Counted from the stretch's first letter, positions 7,854 to 16,499 are shown. The stretch is DNA of 64,000 bases from DASUPK01 sp963795665 (GCA_963795665.1 CAWCIP010000005.1:248001-312000), one strand, 5' to 3'. The notes: a model not told the origin generated them from the sequence alone. A program made the numbers and translations.

Positions 7854-8952
7854 GCGCCGGGTCGTATGGCAGCGGCTCGAAGCGCAGCAGCCGCCCGACG
7901 ATCTCCGAGAGCTCGGCCTCGTGCGAGGCGATCAGCTCCTTGGCGACCGCGGGCAGGGTCTCGGTCAGCGCCTGGCGGCTGGCGTCGTCCAGCGCGATCG
8001 ACTCACGGAGGGTTTGCTGCAGGCGGAAGTAGCGCGGGCCGTGGCCGAGGTCGGCGGCCTGGATGTGCGGGTCGGTGGGGTGGTTGAGCAGGGTGTGGGC
8101 CCAGTGATCGGCGCCGTCCGAGGCCCCTCCGAGCACCGCGCCGAGGATCGGAGGCTCCCCGCGCTGCGGCAGGATCCATCCGAGCCTGCCCCAGCGGCGG
8201 ACCTGCGCCTGGCTGTAGCCGTCCTCGTGCAGGCCGGTGCCGATCGAGACGACCAGCAGGTCGTCCTGGTCGAGGTGGCCCGGCTGATCGTCGATCCGCT
8301 TGAGCGCCTCGACGATCGCGACGATCACCGGGTTCGCCGCGAAGACGCCGCCGTCCACGAGCGCCCGCCCGTCGACCTCGTGCGAGGGGAAGTAGGTGGG
8401 GGCGGCCGACGTCGCCAGCCCGGCGTCCGACAGCGGCCGGTTGCGGTCGCTCTCCGGATCCTCCCTCGCCCGCCAGCGCTTGAAGAAGTAGGGCTGGCGG
8501 TTGGTCATGTCATAGGAGGTGACGACGACCTCCCTGAGCGCGTGCTCCAGGTGGGTCTTCCCAAGCCGGTTCTCGATCGACTTCTCGAGGGGGCCGAGCG
8601 TGTACTTCGGCCCGAGCCATCCCCACAGCGTCCTCAGCCTCTGCAGGAGACTGCGGTGGAAGATTCCAGGGCCGTCCTCGGTGTAGAAGCCGGCCAGCTG
8701 ATCGGCGCTGACCCGCGGTCGCTCCGGATCCTTGTCGTCGGGCGCCGTCAGGCTGAGCGCGACGAGCCCGCCCGTCGAGGTGCCGGAGAACATGTGGAAG
8801 TAGTCGGAGATCCGAGCTCCGGGCCCAGCCTCGGCCTGGATCCGCCGCTCCAGCTCGGCGATGACCAGCGCGGGGATCAGCCCGCGGATCCCTCCGCCGT
8901 CGACGCAGAGGATCCGGAACTTGTCGGTCGGCGTTGTTTGGTCGGGAGGCAT
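7843..8952 (-). CDS. patatin-like phospholipase
   Basis: 369 aa. Complete catalytic features: oxyanion loop DGGGIRG (residues 19-25), nucleophile elbow GTSTGG, and the Asp of the dyad in LVDGGVFAANP. LSDAGLATSAAPTYFPSHEV is also typical of bacterial patatins and CapV-type lipases. There is no signal peptide, so it acts in the cytoplasm or on the inner membrane face, releasing fatty acids from phospholipids. No CD-NTase, E1/E2 or JAB gene lies nearby, so an immune role is not supported. Its 3' end overlaps the broken FAD oxidase by 11 nt, and its start lies 26 nt from the divergent SRPBCC gene. Confidence 0.92.
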   Translation of the reverse strand: MPPDQTTPTDKFRILCVDGGGIRGLIPALVIAELERRIQAEAGPGARISDYFHMFSGTSTGGLVALSLTAPDDKDPERPRVSADQLAGFYTEDGPGIFHRSLLQRLRTLWGWLGPKYTLGPLEKSIENRLGKTHLEHALREVVVTSYDMTNRQPYFFKRWRAREDPESDRNRPLSDAGLATSAAPTYFPSHEVDGRALVDGGVFAANPVIVAIVEALKRIDDQPGHLDQDDLLVVSIGTGLHEDGYSQAQVRRWGRLGWILPQRGEPPILGAVLGGASDGADHWAHTLLNHPTDPHIQAADLGHGPRYFRLQQTLRESIALDDASRQALTETLPAVAKELIASHEAELSEIVGRLLRFEPLPYDPAPTP

Positions 8953-8978
8953 AGCCTTTGCGATTGGGAGGTGTGGCG

Positions 8979-9407
8979 ATGAACTTCGAGACCAGTGTGC
9001 GGATCGACCGGCCCATGGACCAGGTCTTCGACTACGTCTCGGACCCCATCAACTTCCCACGTTGGAACTCCGCCGTCCAGTCCGTCCAACGAACCTCGGC
9101 GGGGGACGATGGCGTGGGCGCGACCTACCTGATGGAGCGGGAGCTGCCCGACGGCCGGGCGGAGAACGAGCTCGAGGTCATGGCCGTTCGGAGGCCGACC
9201 GAGTTCGACATTCGCACCACCTCGGGGCCGACGCCCTTCGTCTATCGCTACCGGTTCTCGGAGGATGGAGAGAGCACGGTCGTCGAGCTCGCCGCGGAGG
9301 TGGAGCTCGGAGGCCTCGCCGGCGCCCTTGGCCCCCTCGCGTCGCGAGCCGTGAAGCGGGGCGTCGACTCCAACTTCGCCGATCTCAAGCGATTCCTCGA
9401 ACGATGA
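8979..9407 (+). CDS. SRPBCC-family protein (polyketide cyclase-like)
   Basis: 142 aa. Helix-grip fold: MNFETSVRIDRPMDQVFDYVSDPINFPRWNSAV, GVGATYLMERELPDGRAENELEV, TTSGPTPFVYRYRFSEDGE and a C-terminal helix SRAVKRGVDSNFADLKRFLER. The ATG at 8979 is chosen because GGGAGGTG lies 6 nt upstream; an in-frame ATG at 8958 lacks a ribosome site. ATGA overlap with the following FAD oxidase indicates translational coupling, so the two may act on the same hydrophobic substrate. Confidence 0.85.
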   Translation: MNFETSVRIDRPMDQVFDYVSDPINFPRWNSAVQSVQRTSAGDDGVGATYLMERELPDGRAENELEVMAVRRPTEFDIRTTSGPTPFVYRYRFSEDGESTVVELAAEVELGGLAGALGPLASRAVKRGVDSNFADLKRFLER

Positions 9408-10747
9408 CTGACGACCTGGGGGAGCTTCGCGATGCGCTCTCGGGCGACGTCCTGGTGGAGGGCGATCGCGAGTACGAGGGCGCGCGCACCTGCTTCAACC
9501 TGCTGATCGACCGGCACCCAGCCGCGATCGCCCGCTGCCTTGACTCCGACGACGTGGCGGCCGCCCTGGCCTTCGGCCAGGAGAACGATCTCGAGATCGC
9601 GGTCCGCGGTGGCGGCCACAACCCTGCCGGCCACTGCGCGGTCGACGACGGCCTGGTGATCGACCTGACGCGGATGCGGAGCGTCGAGGTCGATACCGAG
9701 GCGGGCCTGGCCATCTCGGAGGGCGGCGCCACCTGGCTCGACTTCGACGCGGCGACTCAGGCCCACGGCCTGGTCACGCCCGGCGGCGTGGTCGGCTCGA
9801 CCGGGGTCACCGGGCTCACCCTCGGCGGCGGGATCGGCCACCTGACGGCCCAGTACGGGCTCACCTGCGACAACCTGATCGCGGCCGAGCTGGTCACTCC
9901 GGCAGGGGAGATGGTCCGCGCCAACGGCGACGACACCCCCGAGCTGCTCTGGGGCCTCCGCGGTGGTGGCGGCAACTTCGGCGTCGCGACCCGGCTCGAG
10001 TTCCGGCTCCATCCACTCGAGCGGGTCGTCGGCGGCCGGCTCGAGTACGCGGGCGAGGGGGTGGGCAATGCACTTCGCCTCTACCGCGACGCCATCGCCG
10101 GGGCCGGCACCGATCTCAGCATGCAGGCGCAGATCACCATCGATCCGGAGATGAACCTGAAGCTGACCGTCGCCCCCTGCTACACGGGCGACGGCGACGA
10201 GCCCGCGGAGCTGCGCGACCTTCGCGCGGCCGACGGCCTGGTCGACGACGGCGTCCGGCGCCAGGGCTTCCTCGACCAGCAGCTCATCTTCAACCCTGGC
10301 TACGGGGTCGATCGCAACTACTGGAAGGGCCACTTCGTCCGCGAGCTCCCCGACGAGTTGATCGACGTGCTCCTCAACAGCATCTCCGCCCTCGGCCGGC
10401 CGCCGGGCGCGATCCTGATCGAGTCGCTGCACGGCGCCCCCAAGGACGTCGACCCGGACAGCGCAGCCCTCGGCTACCGCGACGCTGCCTTCAACGTCAG
10501 CGTGATGGCGAGCTGGGTCGACCCCGCCGACGACGACGAGCACATCGCCTGGGCCCGCGAGACGACGGCCGCGATCGAGCCCTGGTCGGTCAGCGGCGGA
10601 TACGCCAACTACATGCAGGCCGACGAGCCCCTCGAGCGGGTCCGCGCCGCCTACGGCCCCGAGTCATTCGACCGCCTTCGGGCGTTGAAGAAGCGATACG
10701 ACCCGGACAACGTCCTGCACCGCAACCAGAACATCCCGCCGGCCTAG
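9404..10747 (+). CDS. FAD-linked oxidase, BBE-like
   Basis: 447 aa, PCMH-type FAD domain followed by a C-terminal BBE segment. The flavin-linking histidine is His72 in RGGGHN. The glycine-rich loop GVTGLTLGGGIGHL and LWGLRGGGGNFGVATRLEF complete the FAD site. No cysteine lies in the loop before GLTLGGG where bicovalent family members carry one, so 8-alpha-histidyl attachment only is expected. The C-terminal signature is LKKRYDPDNVLHRNQNIPP. It overlaps the upstream SRPBCC gene by 4 nt. Substrate unknown; two family members within 3 kb suggest redundant or paired oxidations. Confidence 0.9.
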   Translation: MTDDLGELRDALSGDVLVEGDREYEGARTCFNLLIDRHPAAIARCLDSDDVAAALAFGQENDLEIAVRGGGHNPAGHCAVDDGLVIDLTRMRSVEVDTEAGLAISEGGATWLDFDAATQAHGLVTPGGVVGSTGVTGLTLGGGIGHLTAQYGLTCDNLIAAELVTPAGEMVRANGDDTPELLWGLRGGGGNFGVATRLEFRLHPLERVVGGRLEYAGEGVGNALRLYRDAIAGAGTDLSMQAQITIDPEMNLKLTVAPCYTGDGDEPAELRDLRAADGLVDDGVRRQGFLDQQLIFNPGYGVDRNYWKGHFVRELPDELIDVLLNSISALGRPPGAILIESLHGAPKDVDPDSAALGYRDAAFNVSVMASWVDPADDDEHIAWARETTAAIEPWSVSGGYANYMQADEPLERVRAAYGPESFDRLRALKKRYDPDNVLHRNQNIPPA

Positions 10748-10755
10748 CCGGCGGG
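10735..10755. terminator. perfect 8-bp hairpin spanning the stop codon
   Basis: CCCGCCGG-CCTAG-CCGGCGGG includes the TAG of the FAD oxidase in its loop and ends 1 nt before the stop of the convergent metallopeptidase gene, so it can serve both. Confidence 0.65.
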
Positions 10756-10756
10756 A

Positions 10757-11329
10757 TCAGAGCCCGAGGTCGCGCACGCCCGCCTCGTTCCAGCCGAGGT
10801 GATGGGCGAGCTCGTGCTGCACGACCCGCTCCACCTGCGCCCGCAGCAGCGCGGGATCGCGGCCGAAGTCGCGCTCCAGGGTGTCCTGGTAGATGACGAT
10901 CCGGTCCGGGTAGACGTCGCGGGCCACCGTGCCGCCCATGTACATCCCGTAGGCGCGGTGCTCGTGACCGAGGTTGGAGATCACCACCGGCGTGTCCTCG
11001 AGCAGGCGCTGGAACTCGGCGGGCAGGTTGTCGATCGCCTCGATCACCAGGAGGTCGAACTCGCTCGGCGGATAGTCGGGAGGGGGGAGGGCGGCGAGCG
11101 CCTCGCTGCGGTCGACCAGCCGCCGGAACTCGGGCTCGGGCATCTCCTCGCCGATCACCGCCACGGTCAGCCAGGCCGTCAACAGGACGATCGCGAGGGC
11201 GCCGACCCCGATCGTCACCAGCCCGCCGAACTGGGTGAACGACGGCGGGTTGAAGAAGAGCAGCAGGAGCCCCGTGATGAACGCGGCGACCGCGGCGGCG
11301 CGCAGCGGTGGAACGAGGATCTCCCTCAT
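10757..11329 (-). CDS. zincin-like metallopeptidase (DUF1025-type) with N-terminal membrane anchor
   Basis: 190 aa. Two hydrophobic helices (about residues 10-30 and 33-60) precede a cytoplasmic domain with FDLLVIEAIDNLPAEFQRLLEDTPVVI and the zinc motif HELAHHLGWNE near residue 172, the order seen in the DUF1025/MPN-type minimal metallopeptidase family (usually about 120 aa and soluble). The added membrane anchor is unusual. Leaderless start: TAACCT lies 7 nt before the ATG. Confidence 0.85.
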   Translation of the reverse strand: MREILVPPLRAAAVAAFITGLLLLFFNPPSFTQFGGLVTIGVGALAIVLLTAWLTVAVIGEEMPEPEFRRLVDRSEALAALPPPDYPPSEFDLLVIEAIDNLPAEFQRLLEDTPVVISNLGHEHRAYGMYMGGTVARDVYPDRIVIYQDTLERDFGRDPALLRAQVERVVQHELAHHLGWNEAGVRDLGL

Positions 11330-11336
11330 CCCACTG

Positions 11337-11342
11337 AGGTTA
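11337..11342 (-). promoter_or_regulatory. -10 box (TAACCT) 7 nt before the ATG at 11329
   Basis: TAACCT-CAGTGGG-ATG on the minus strand, with no ribosome-binding site. It fits the leaderless pattern of this window. Confidence 0.5.
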
Positions 11343-11351
11343 GGGAGGCGT

Positions 11352-11357
11352 GATACT
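11352..11357 (+). promoter_or_regulatory. -10-like box (GATACT) 7 nt before the ATG at 11365
   Basis: GATACT-GGCCGGG-ATG, the same hexamer as at 3833-3838. It favours ATG 11365 over the upstream GTG 11350, which lies before the box. Confidence 0.4.
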
Positions 11358-11364
11358 GGCCGGG

Positions 11365-11757
11365 ATGTCGAGGGAGAACGCGGAGCTGGTCCTGGCGATG
11401 TACGAGCGCTTCAACGCCCGGGACCTCGACGGGGCGCTCGCCCTGATCGACGAGGAGATCGAGATCGAGTCTCGCCTGGTGGCGATGGAGGGCGGCTACC
11501 ACGGCCACGAGGGGCTGCGCCGCTGGTGGAGCGACCTGCTCGACTTCATCCCCGACTACCGCGGCGAGGTCGAGGAGGTCCACGACCTGGGCGAGGTCGC
11601 CCTTGTCCACGCCTGCGGGCTCGGGCACGGGGCCGCCAGCGCCACGCCCGTGGTCGACTGGTTCTGGCAGCCGCTCCGCTTTCGCGACGGCAAGTGCGTC
11701 TGGTGGCGGAACTGCGCGACCGAGGAGGAAGCTCTCGAGTCGATCGGCTGGCGCTGA
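11365..11757 (+). CDS. NTF2/SnoaL-like protein
   Basis: 130 aa. The cone-shaped NTF2 fold is read from ENAELVLAMYERFNARDLDGALALIDEEIEIES, GYHGHEGLRRWWSDLLDFIPDYR and a C-terminal strand block FWQPLRFRDGKCVWWRNCATEEEALES. Such proteins are isomerases, dehydratases or ligand binders; the activity cannot be assigned. It is divergent from the membrane metallopeptidase, with 35 nt between start codons. Confidence 0.8.
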   Translation: MSRENAELVLAMYERFNARDLDGALALIDEEIEIESRLVAMEGGYHGHEGLRRWWSDLLDFIPDYRGEVEEVHDLGEVALVHACGLGHGAASATPVVDWFWQPLRFRDGKCVWWRNCATEEEALESIGWR

Positions 11758-11788
11758 GCGTCGGTCGGCACTCGGTGGCAGGCGTAAA

Positions 11789-13825
11789 GTGAGCGGCTTG
11801 GCCGCCGACTCGCCCGCCGAGAGCACCCCACCGCCGAACGCCCCGCCCGCGGAGCCGCCGCCGCCCGGCTGGCGCGTCCACCCGGCGCCCGACGGACGCG
11901 GCGCCCCGCCGCCGCCCAAGCCGCCGATGATCCCGCGGAGCAGGACGCTGATCGCGTTCCTGCTCGGCCTGCTGGCGGTGAACCTCCTGATCTCGTTCCT
12001 GACCAGCGGTGCCCCGGACCGCCCGCGCGTCCCCTACCAGCCGTTCTTCGTCAACCAGGTGCAGGCGCAGAACGTCAGCGAGATCAGCTCGAAGGGGGAC
12101 TCGATCGAGGGGCAGCTCAAGCACGAGACCTCCTACGACCCCCCGGGCGGCGACAAGCCGTTCGACGTGAACCACTTCAAGACCGAGGTCCCCTCTTTCG
12201 TCGATCACGGCCAGCTCACGACGCTCCTCACCCAGGCGGGGGTGACCATCAACGCCGAGCCGCCGGACTCGGGCCGCTCTCTGCTCGGGACGCTGCTGCT
12301 CGGCTTCCTGCCCTGGCTGCTGCTGATCGGCTTCTTCATCTGGCTGGCGCGCCGCCAGACCGGGGCGGGAGGGGGCGGCATCCTCGGCGGCTTCGGCCGC
12401 GCCACCGCGCGGCGCGTCCAGCCCGGCGAGACCGAGCGCGTCAACTTCGACGACGTGGCCGGGATCGACGAGGCCGAGGACGAGCTCGTCGAGATCGTCG
12501 ACTTCCTGAAGAACCCGCAGAAGTACACGAAGCTCGGGGCCCGGATCCCGCACGGCGTCCTGCTCTACGGCCCGCCCGGCACCGGCAAGACGCTGCTCGC
12601 CCGCGCGGTCGCCGGCGAGGCGCACGCCGCCTTCTTCCACCTATCGGCCTCGGAGTTCGTCGAGGCGATCGTGGGAGTGGGGGCCTCGCGCGTTCGCGAC
12701 CTCTTCAAGCAGGCGAAGGAGGCGGCGCCTGCGATCGTCTTCATCGACGAGCTCGACGCGATCGGGCGCTCCCGCTCGGGCAACGTCGCCGGCCTCAGCG
12801 GCGGCAACGACGAGCGCGAGCAGACGCTCAACCAGATCCTCACCGAGATGGACGGCTTCGAGCCGGGGACGAACGTGATCGTTCTCGGCGCGACCAACCG
12901 CCCCGAGATCCTCGACCCGGCGCTGCTCCGCCCGGGCCGCTTCGACCGCCGCATCGCGGTCAGCCCGCCCGACCAGCCCGGCCGCGTCGAGATCCTCAAG
13001 ATCCACACCAAGGACGTGCCGCTCGCCGACGACGTCGACCTCGAGCGGATCGCGGCCTCGATCCCCGGCTCGACCGGCGCCGACATCGCCCTGCTCGTCA
13101 ACGAGTCCGCCCTCGCCGCCGCCCGCCACGGGCACGCCAAGGTCGAGCAGAGCGACATCACGGAGTCGATCGAGAAGATCCTGCTCGGCGCCGAGCGCCA
13201 GATCGTGATGACCGACGAGGACCGGAAGCGCACCGCGTACCACGAGTCCGGCCACGCGCTCGTCGGAATGCTCACCCCGGGCGCGGACCCGGTGCGGAAG
13301 ATCTCGATCATCCCGCGCGGCCAGGCCCTCGGCGTCACCCTCTCCACCCCGGAGAGCGACCGCTACAACTACCGCCGCGAGGAGCTCCTGGCCCAGATCA
13401 AGGTCGCCCTCGGCGGCCGCGCCGCGGAGAAGGTCATCTTCGACGACCTCTCAACCGGCGCCGAGTCCGACATCCAGAACCTCACCCAGGTAGCCCGCGG
13501 CATGGTCGGCCGCTGGGGCATGAGCGACGCGGTCGGCCCGATCGCCGTCACCGACGGCCGCCAGGACGGCGTTCTCCTGCCCGGCACGGCCCCCGCCTCG
13601 GAGCCGACCCAGGAGCTGGTGGACCAGGAGGTGCGCCGCATCGTGGACGAGTCGGAGCGGGACGTGGTCGAGCTCCTCACTCGCGAGCGCGACCGGCTCG
13701 AGTCGCTAGCCAACGCCCTTCTGGAGCGGGAGACGCTCGACCAGCCGGAGGCCTACGAGGTCGCCGGCGTGGCGCTGCCGAATGTCGATGCTGGGGAGGA
13801 GGCGAAGGCCGCGGCGGCCAGGTAG
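11789..13825 (+). CDS. ftsH: ATP-dependent zinc metalloprotease FtsH
   Basis: 678 aa from the GTG at 11789. A proline-rich cytoplasmic lead (about 45 residues) precedes TM1 (TLIAFLLGLLAVNLLISFL), an extracytoplasmic segment and TM2 (LLLGFLPWLLLIGFFIWLA). The AAA+ domain carries Walker A GPPGTGKT, Walker B IVFIDELDAIG and the arginine-finger region LLRPGRFDRRI; the peptidase has HESGHAL (zinc) and the third ligand region LSTGAESDIQNLTQ. It degrades membrane and short-lived cytoplasmic proteins as a hexamer. The Pro-rich N-terminus before TM1 is longer than in E. coli FtsH, as in other actinobacteria. The C-terminal Asp/Glu tail is short. Confidence 0.95.
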   Translation: MSGLAADSPAESTPPPNAPPAEPPPPGWRVHPAPDGRGAPPPPKPPMIPRSRTLIAFLLGLLAVNLLISFLTSGAPDRPRVPYQPFFVNQVQAQNVSEISSKGDSIEGQLKHETSYDPPGGDKPFDVNHFKTEVPSFVDHGQLTTLLTQAGVTINAEPPDSGRSLLGTLLLGFLPWLLLIGFFIWLARRQTGAGGGGILGGFGRATARRVQPGETERVNFDDVAGIDEAEDELVEIVDFLKNPQKYTKLGARIPHGVLLYGPPGTGKTLLARAVAGEAHAAFFHLSASEFVEAIVGVGASRVRDLFKQAKEAAPAIVFIDELDAIGRSRSGNVAGLSGGNDEREQTLNQILTEMDGFEPGTNVIVLGATNRPEILDPALLRPGRFDRRIAVSPPDQPGRVEILKIHTKDVPLADDVDLERIAASIPGSTGADIALLVNESALAAARHGHAKVEQSDITESIEKILLGAERQIVMTDEDRKRTAYHESGHALVGMLTPGADPVRKISIIPRGQALGVTLSTPESDRYNYRREELLAQIKVALGGRAAEKVIFDDLSTGAESDIQNLTQVARGMVGRWGMSDAVGPIAVTDGRQDGVLLPGTAPASEPTQELVDQEVRRIVDESERDVVELLTRERDRLESLANALLERETLDQPEAYEVAGVALPNVDAGEEAKAAAAR

Positions 13826-13865
13826 CCCTGCTAGGCGGAGGCGGCCCACTGCCCGAAGCTGCAAA

Positions 13866-13888
13866 CGCCCGCCTCGTCGAAGCGGGCG
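13866..13888. terminator. GC hairpin downstream of ftsH
   Basis: CGCCCGC and GCGGGCG arms (7 bp) around a 9-nt loop, 40 nt after the ftsH stop. No T-run. Confidence 0.5.
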
Positions 13889-13995
13889 CGCCCTCCAGAT
13901 CCGACGCTCCTGCTTGTCGCGCGAAGCAATCGTGCGAAGCCGCTGCGCCCCTCGTCCGCTCGTCGTGCGAGGCGGATGCCTCATTGATCATTCGG

Positions 13996-14394
13996 TCAAG
14001 CGTCGTCGGGCTCGAGCAGGCCACGAACGGCGCCCAGATTCCAGTAGTCGGCGCACCGCCTAATGCGGCCGTCCTCGATGTCAAGGACGGTTACACCGCG
14101 AACGGTCCACTGCCGGTGGGTGGGTGCCAGTCCGTCGAATTCGCCTACGTGGGTTCCACCCATTTCCCATTCGAGGACACCTATGCGGCCGTCCTCGAAG
14201 GATCGGATCGGTTCGACTCGGAGATCTGGAAAGGAGCCCAGGAAGCCCATCGCCCAGTCGCGGACTCCCTGATGACCTCGGTTGACGACGTCAAACGCGA
14301 CATCCTCGTAAGCGCAATCGGGGGTGAAGAGTCGTGCGAGGCCTTCGACATCGTGGCGGGACCAAGCAGCGGCCCATTGCTCTCCTAGCGACAC
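13996..14394 (-). CDS. NTF2/SnoaL-like ester-cyclase-type protein
   Basis: 132 aa. EQWAAAWSRHDVEGLARLFTPDCAYEDVAF, GVRDWAMGFLGSFPDLRVEP and WTVRGVTVLDIEDGRIRRCADYWN match SnoaL-like polyketide-cyclase proteins, including the YWN end motif. GTG start, with GGAGGGTAGG just upstream. Codon use is somewhat richer in A/T third positions than the neighbours. Substrate unknown. Confidence 0.8.
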   Translation of the reverse strand: MSLGEQWAAAWSRHDVEGLARLFTPDCAYEDVAFDVVNRGHQGVRDWAMGFLGSFPDLRVEPIRSFEDGRIGVLEWEMGGTHVGEFDGLAPTHRQWTVRGVTVLDIEDGRIRRCADYWNLGAVRGLLEPDDA

Positions 14395-14440
14395 CGCCTA
14401 CCCTCCTTCACCCTGACCTTATCTCGGGCTTCAGTTCCGC

Positions 14441-14472
14441 TTGCTCCCGCTTTCGCGTGAAAGCGGCAGCAA
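14441..14472. terminator. long hairpin downstream of the ABC permease
   Basis: TTGCTCCCGCTTTC pairs with GAAAGCGGCAGCAA, a 14-bp stem with one mismatch around a GCGT loop. It starts 7 nt beyond the permease stop on the minus strand and lies upstream of the next minus-strand gene. Confidence 0.6.
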
Positions 14473-14478
14473 CGAAGC

Positions 14479-15261
14479 CTACGGCTTCAACTTCCGCCCA
14501 CTCGTAAACAGCCACTGGCTCCACGCCAGCAGCGCCAGGCACATGCCGGCGACCACCGCGAAGGCGATCCACGGGCTCACGTCGGAGACGCCCAGGAAGC
14601 CGTAGCGGATCGTCTCCACGACGTAGAAGAGCGGGTTCACGTGGGAGAGCTGCTCCCAGGGTGAGCCGAGGCGGCTGACCGAGTAGAAGACGCCGCCGAG
14701 GAAGGTGAGGGGGAGGATGACGATGTTGTTGATGAAGCTCGTGTGGTCGAAGGTCTCGGCGTAGATGCCGACGATCGTGCCGAGGGCGCCGAAGCCGCAG
14801 ACGAGCAGCAGCACCGCGACGATCAGCAGCGCTGGGTGGACGACCGGCGCGCCGGTGATCGGGATCGCGCAGGCGGCGAGGCCGGCGCCGATGATCAGGG
14901 CGCGGAAGGCGCCGCCGACCAGGTAGCCGAGGTTGACCTGCCAGTTGTGGATCGGGGCGGCGAGGACGTCGTCGATGTAGCGGTCGGAGCGGCCCTGGAA
15001 GATGGTGCTCGCGTTGTTGGAGTAGGCGGCCTGGGCCATCGCCATCGCGATCAGGCCGGGGACGATGAACTGGTCGTAGTCGAAGCCGTCGACCTGCTTG
15101 ATCCGGCCGCCGAGGCTGAGGCCGAAGACGACGATGAAGAGCAGGGAGGAGACGACCGGCGCCAGCGTCGTCTGGGTCCAGAGGCGCAGGACGCGGTGGC
15201 ACTCGCGGCGCGAGAGCCAGAGGAATCCCTGCCAGGGGTTCGCGAGGGCGCGCTCGTTCAT
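14479..15261 (-). CDS. ABC-2 type transporter permease (DrrB-like)
   Basis: 260 aa from ATG 15261. Six hydrophobic segments, including LAPVVSSLLFIVVFGLSLGG, FRALIIGAGLAACAIPI, ALLIVAVLLLVCGFGALG, NNIVILPLTFLGGVFYS and IAFAVVAGMCLALLAW. The family motif FIVPGLIAMAMAQAAYSN and SDRYIDDVLAAP (coupling-helix region) place it with the daunorubicin-resistance/Nod-factor exporters. These need an ATPase partner; the only one in the window is at 21405-22163, 6 kb away on the same strand, so the usual ATPase-permease operon is split. A TTG at 15270 is the alternative start. Confidence 0.9.
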   Translation of the reverse strand: MNERALANPWQGFLWLSRRECHRVLRLWTQTTLAPVVSSLLFIVVFGLSLGGRIKQVDGFDYDQFIVPGLIAMAMAQAAYSNNASTIFQGRSDRYIDDVLAAPIHNWQVNLGYLVGGAFRALIIGAGLAACAIPITGAPVVHPALLIVAVLLLVCGFGALGTIVGIYAETFDHTSFINNIVILPLTFLGGVFYSVSRLGSPWEQLSHVNPLFYVVETIRYGFLGVSDVSPWIAFAVVAGMCLALLAWSQWLFTSGRKLKP

Positions 15262-15266
15262 AGGAT
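15261..15266 (+). promoter_or_regulatory. -10 box (TAGGAT) overlapping the divergent start codon
   Basis: TAGGAT-CCAATT-GTG places the box 6 nt before the NTF2-like gene's GTG at 15273. Its first base is also the first base of the permease ATG on the other strand (15261-15259). Confidence 0.5.
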
Positions 15267-15272
15267 CCAATT

Positions 15273-15674
15273 GTGACCCTGGAGGACGTCGACCGCTGGC
15301 TCGAGGCCTACGTCGAGGCCTGGAAGAGCTACGACCGCGGGCAGATCGAGGCGCTCTTCGCCGAGGACGTGAGGTACCGCTATCACCCGGCCGACGATCC
15401 GATCGAGGGGCGCGCCGCGGTGGTCGAGTCCTGGCTGGGGGAGGGGGATCACCCCGACGCCTCCGAGCGCGACGAGCCCGGCACCTACGAGGCCCGCTAT
15501 CGCGCCTTTGCCGTCGACGGCGACGCGGCGGTCGCCACCGGGACGAGCTCCTACAAGGACTCGCCCGACGGTCCGGTCGCCCGCGTCTACGACAACTGCT
15601 TCGTGATGCGCTTCGACTCCGAGGGTCGCTGCCGGGTGTTCACGGAGTGGTTTGTGCGGCGGAAGAGCCGGTAG
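15273..15674 (+). CDS. NTF2-like protein
   Basis: 133 aa from GTG 15273. VDRWLEAYVEAWKSYDRGQIEALFAEDVRYRYHP, IEGRAAVVESWLG, AVATGTSSYKDSP and the C-terminal CFVMRFDSEGRCRVFTEWF give the NTF2/SnoaL fold. The same C-terminal block survives in degenerate form at 19989-20072. The gene is head-to-head with the ABC permease with only 11 nt between start codons. Function unknown. Confidence 0.82.
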   Translation: MTLEDVDRWLEAYVEAWKSYDRGQIEALFAEDVRYRYHPADDPIEGRAAVVESWLGEGDHPDASERDEPGTYEARYRAFAVDGDAAVATGTSSYKDSPDGPVARVYDNCFVMRFDSEGRCRVFTEWFVRRKSR

Positions 15675-15741
15675 ACACTCGATGAGTTTCTGTCGTTCGG
15701 GCGGTCTCAGCAGGTAACCAGCCGATCAAGGAGGAACCGCG

Positions 15742-16485
15742 ATGCCTGAGCACACGACCGGAACGCGCGAGGAATGGGAGGCGGCGCGGGCGGAGCTCGC
15801 GAAGCTCGAGGCCGAGCACGCCGAGCGCAACAACGAGATCAAGGAGAAGCGGCGCGAGCTGCCCTGGGTGCCGGTCGAGAAGGAGTACGAGTTCGACACC
15901 GAGGAGGGCAAGAAGAGCCTCGCCGAGCTGTTCGACGGCCGCTCACAGCTGCTCGCCTACAACATCATGTACGGGCCCGACTACACCAAGGGCGCCTGTC
16001 CCGGCTGCACGAGCCTCGGGGACGAGTTCGACGGCACGCTGGTCCACCTGAACCACCGCGACGTGACCTTCCTCTGCTTCTCGCGCGCGCCGATCGACGA
16101 GCTCGCCGCCTACAAGAAGCGGATGGGCTGGGAGTTCCCCTACGTCTCGACCTACGAGAGCGATTTCCCGTTCGACATGGGACTGGCGATGACCGAGGAG
16201 CAGGCGATGTCGGGGGAGATCCCCGGCGTGAAGGAGTTGATCGACGACCCGCCGGAGTTCCTGCAGGAGTGGTCGGAGCAGGTCGGCGCCGAGATCAAGG
16301 ACGGCGTGCGCGAGGGCCCGGGCTACATCGCCTTCGCGCGCGAGAACGGGACCGTCTACCTGACCTACCAGGTGATGGCGCCCGACCCGTTCGTGGCGCC
16401 GTTTCACTCGTTCCTTCTGGCTCGCACGCCGAAGGAGCCGTCCGACGAGATGCGCGCCTGGCGCAAGGACGAGTACCCGGACTGA
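15742..16485 (+). CDS. DUF899 thioredoxin-like protein
   Basis: 247 aa. An N-terminal charged helix (EEWEAARAELAKLEAEHAER) precedes ELPWVPVEKEYEF and the thioredoxin-like domain with the CPGC pair in YTKGACPGCTSLGDEFDG, then VTFLCFSRAPIDELAAYKKRMGW. This is the DUF899 family, predicted cytoplasmic oxidoreductases of unknown partner. AAGGAGG lies 9 nt before the ATG, one of the strongest ribosome sites in the window. Confidence 0.9.
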   Translation: MPEHTTGTREEWEAARAELAKLEAEHAERNNEIKEKRRELPWVPVEKEYEFDTEEGKKSLAELFDGRSQLLAYNIMYGPDYTKGACPGCTSLGDEFDGTLVHLNHRDVTFLCFSRAPIDELAAYKKRMGWEFPYVSTYESDFPFDMGLAMTEEQAMSGEIPGVKELIDDPPEFLQEWSEQVGAEIKDGVREGPGYIAFARENGTVYLTYQVMAPDPFVAPFHSFLLARTPKEPSDEMRAWRKDEYPD

Positions 16486-16499
16486 TTCGGAGGCGGCCG

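Noticed and set aside
7843..8952. Patatin lipase as a CBASS (CapV) defence effector
   Set aside because: No CD-NTase, HORMA/TRIP13, E1/E2 or JAB gene lies within 15 kb on either side; neighbours are metabolic genes.
8861..9403. Extended N-terminus for the FAD oxidase at 9404
   Set aside because: The extra residues are out-of-frame readings of the SRPBCC gene; the ATGA junction at 9404 is a clear coupled start.
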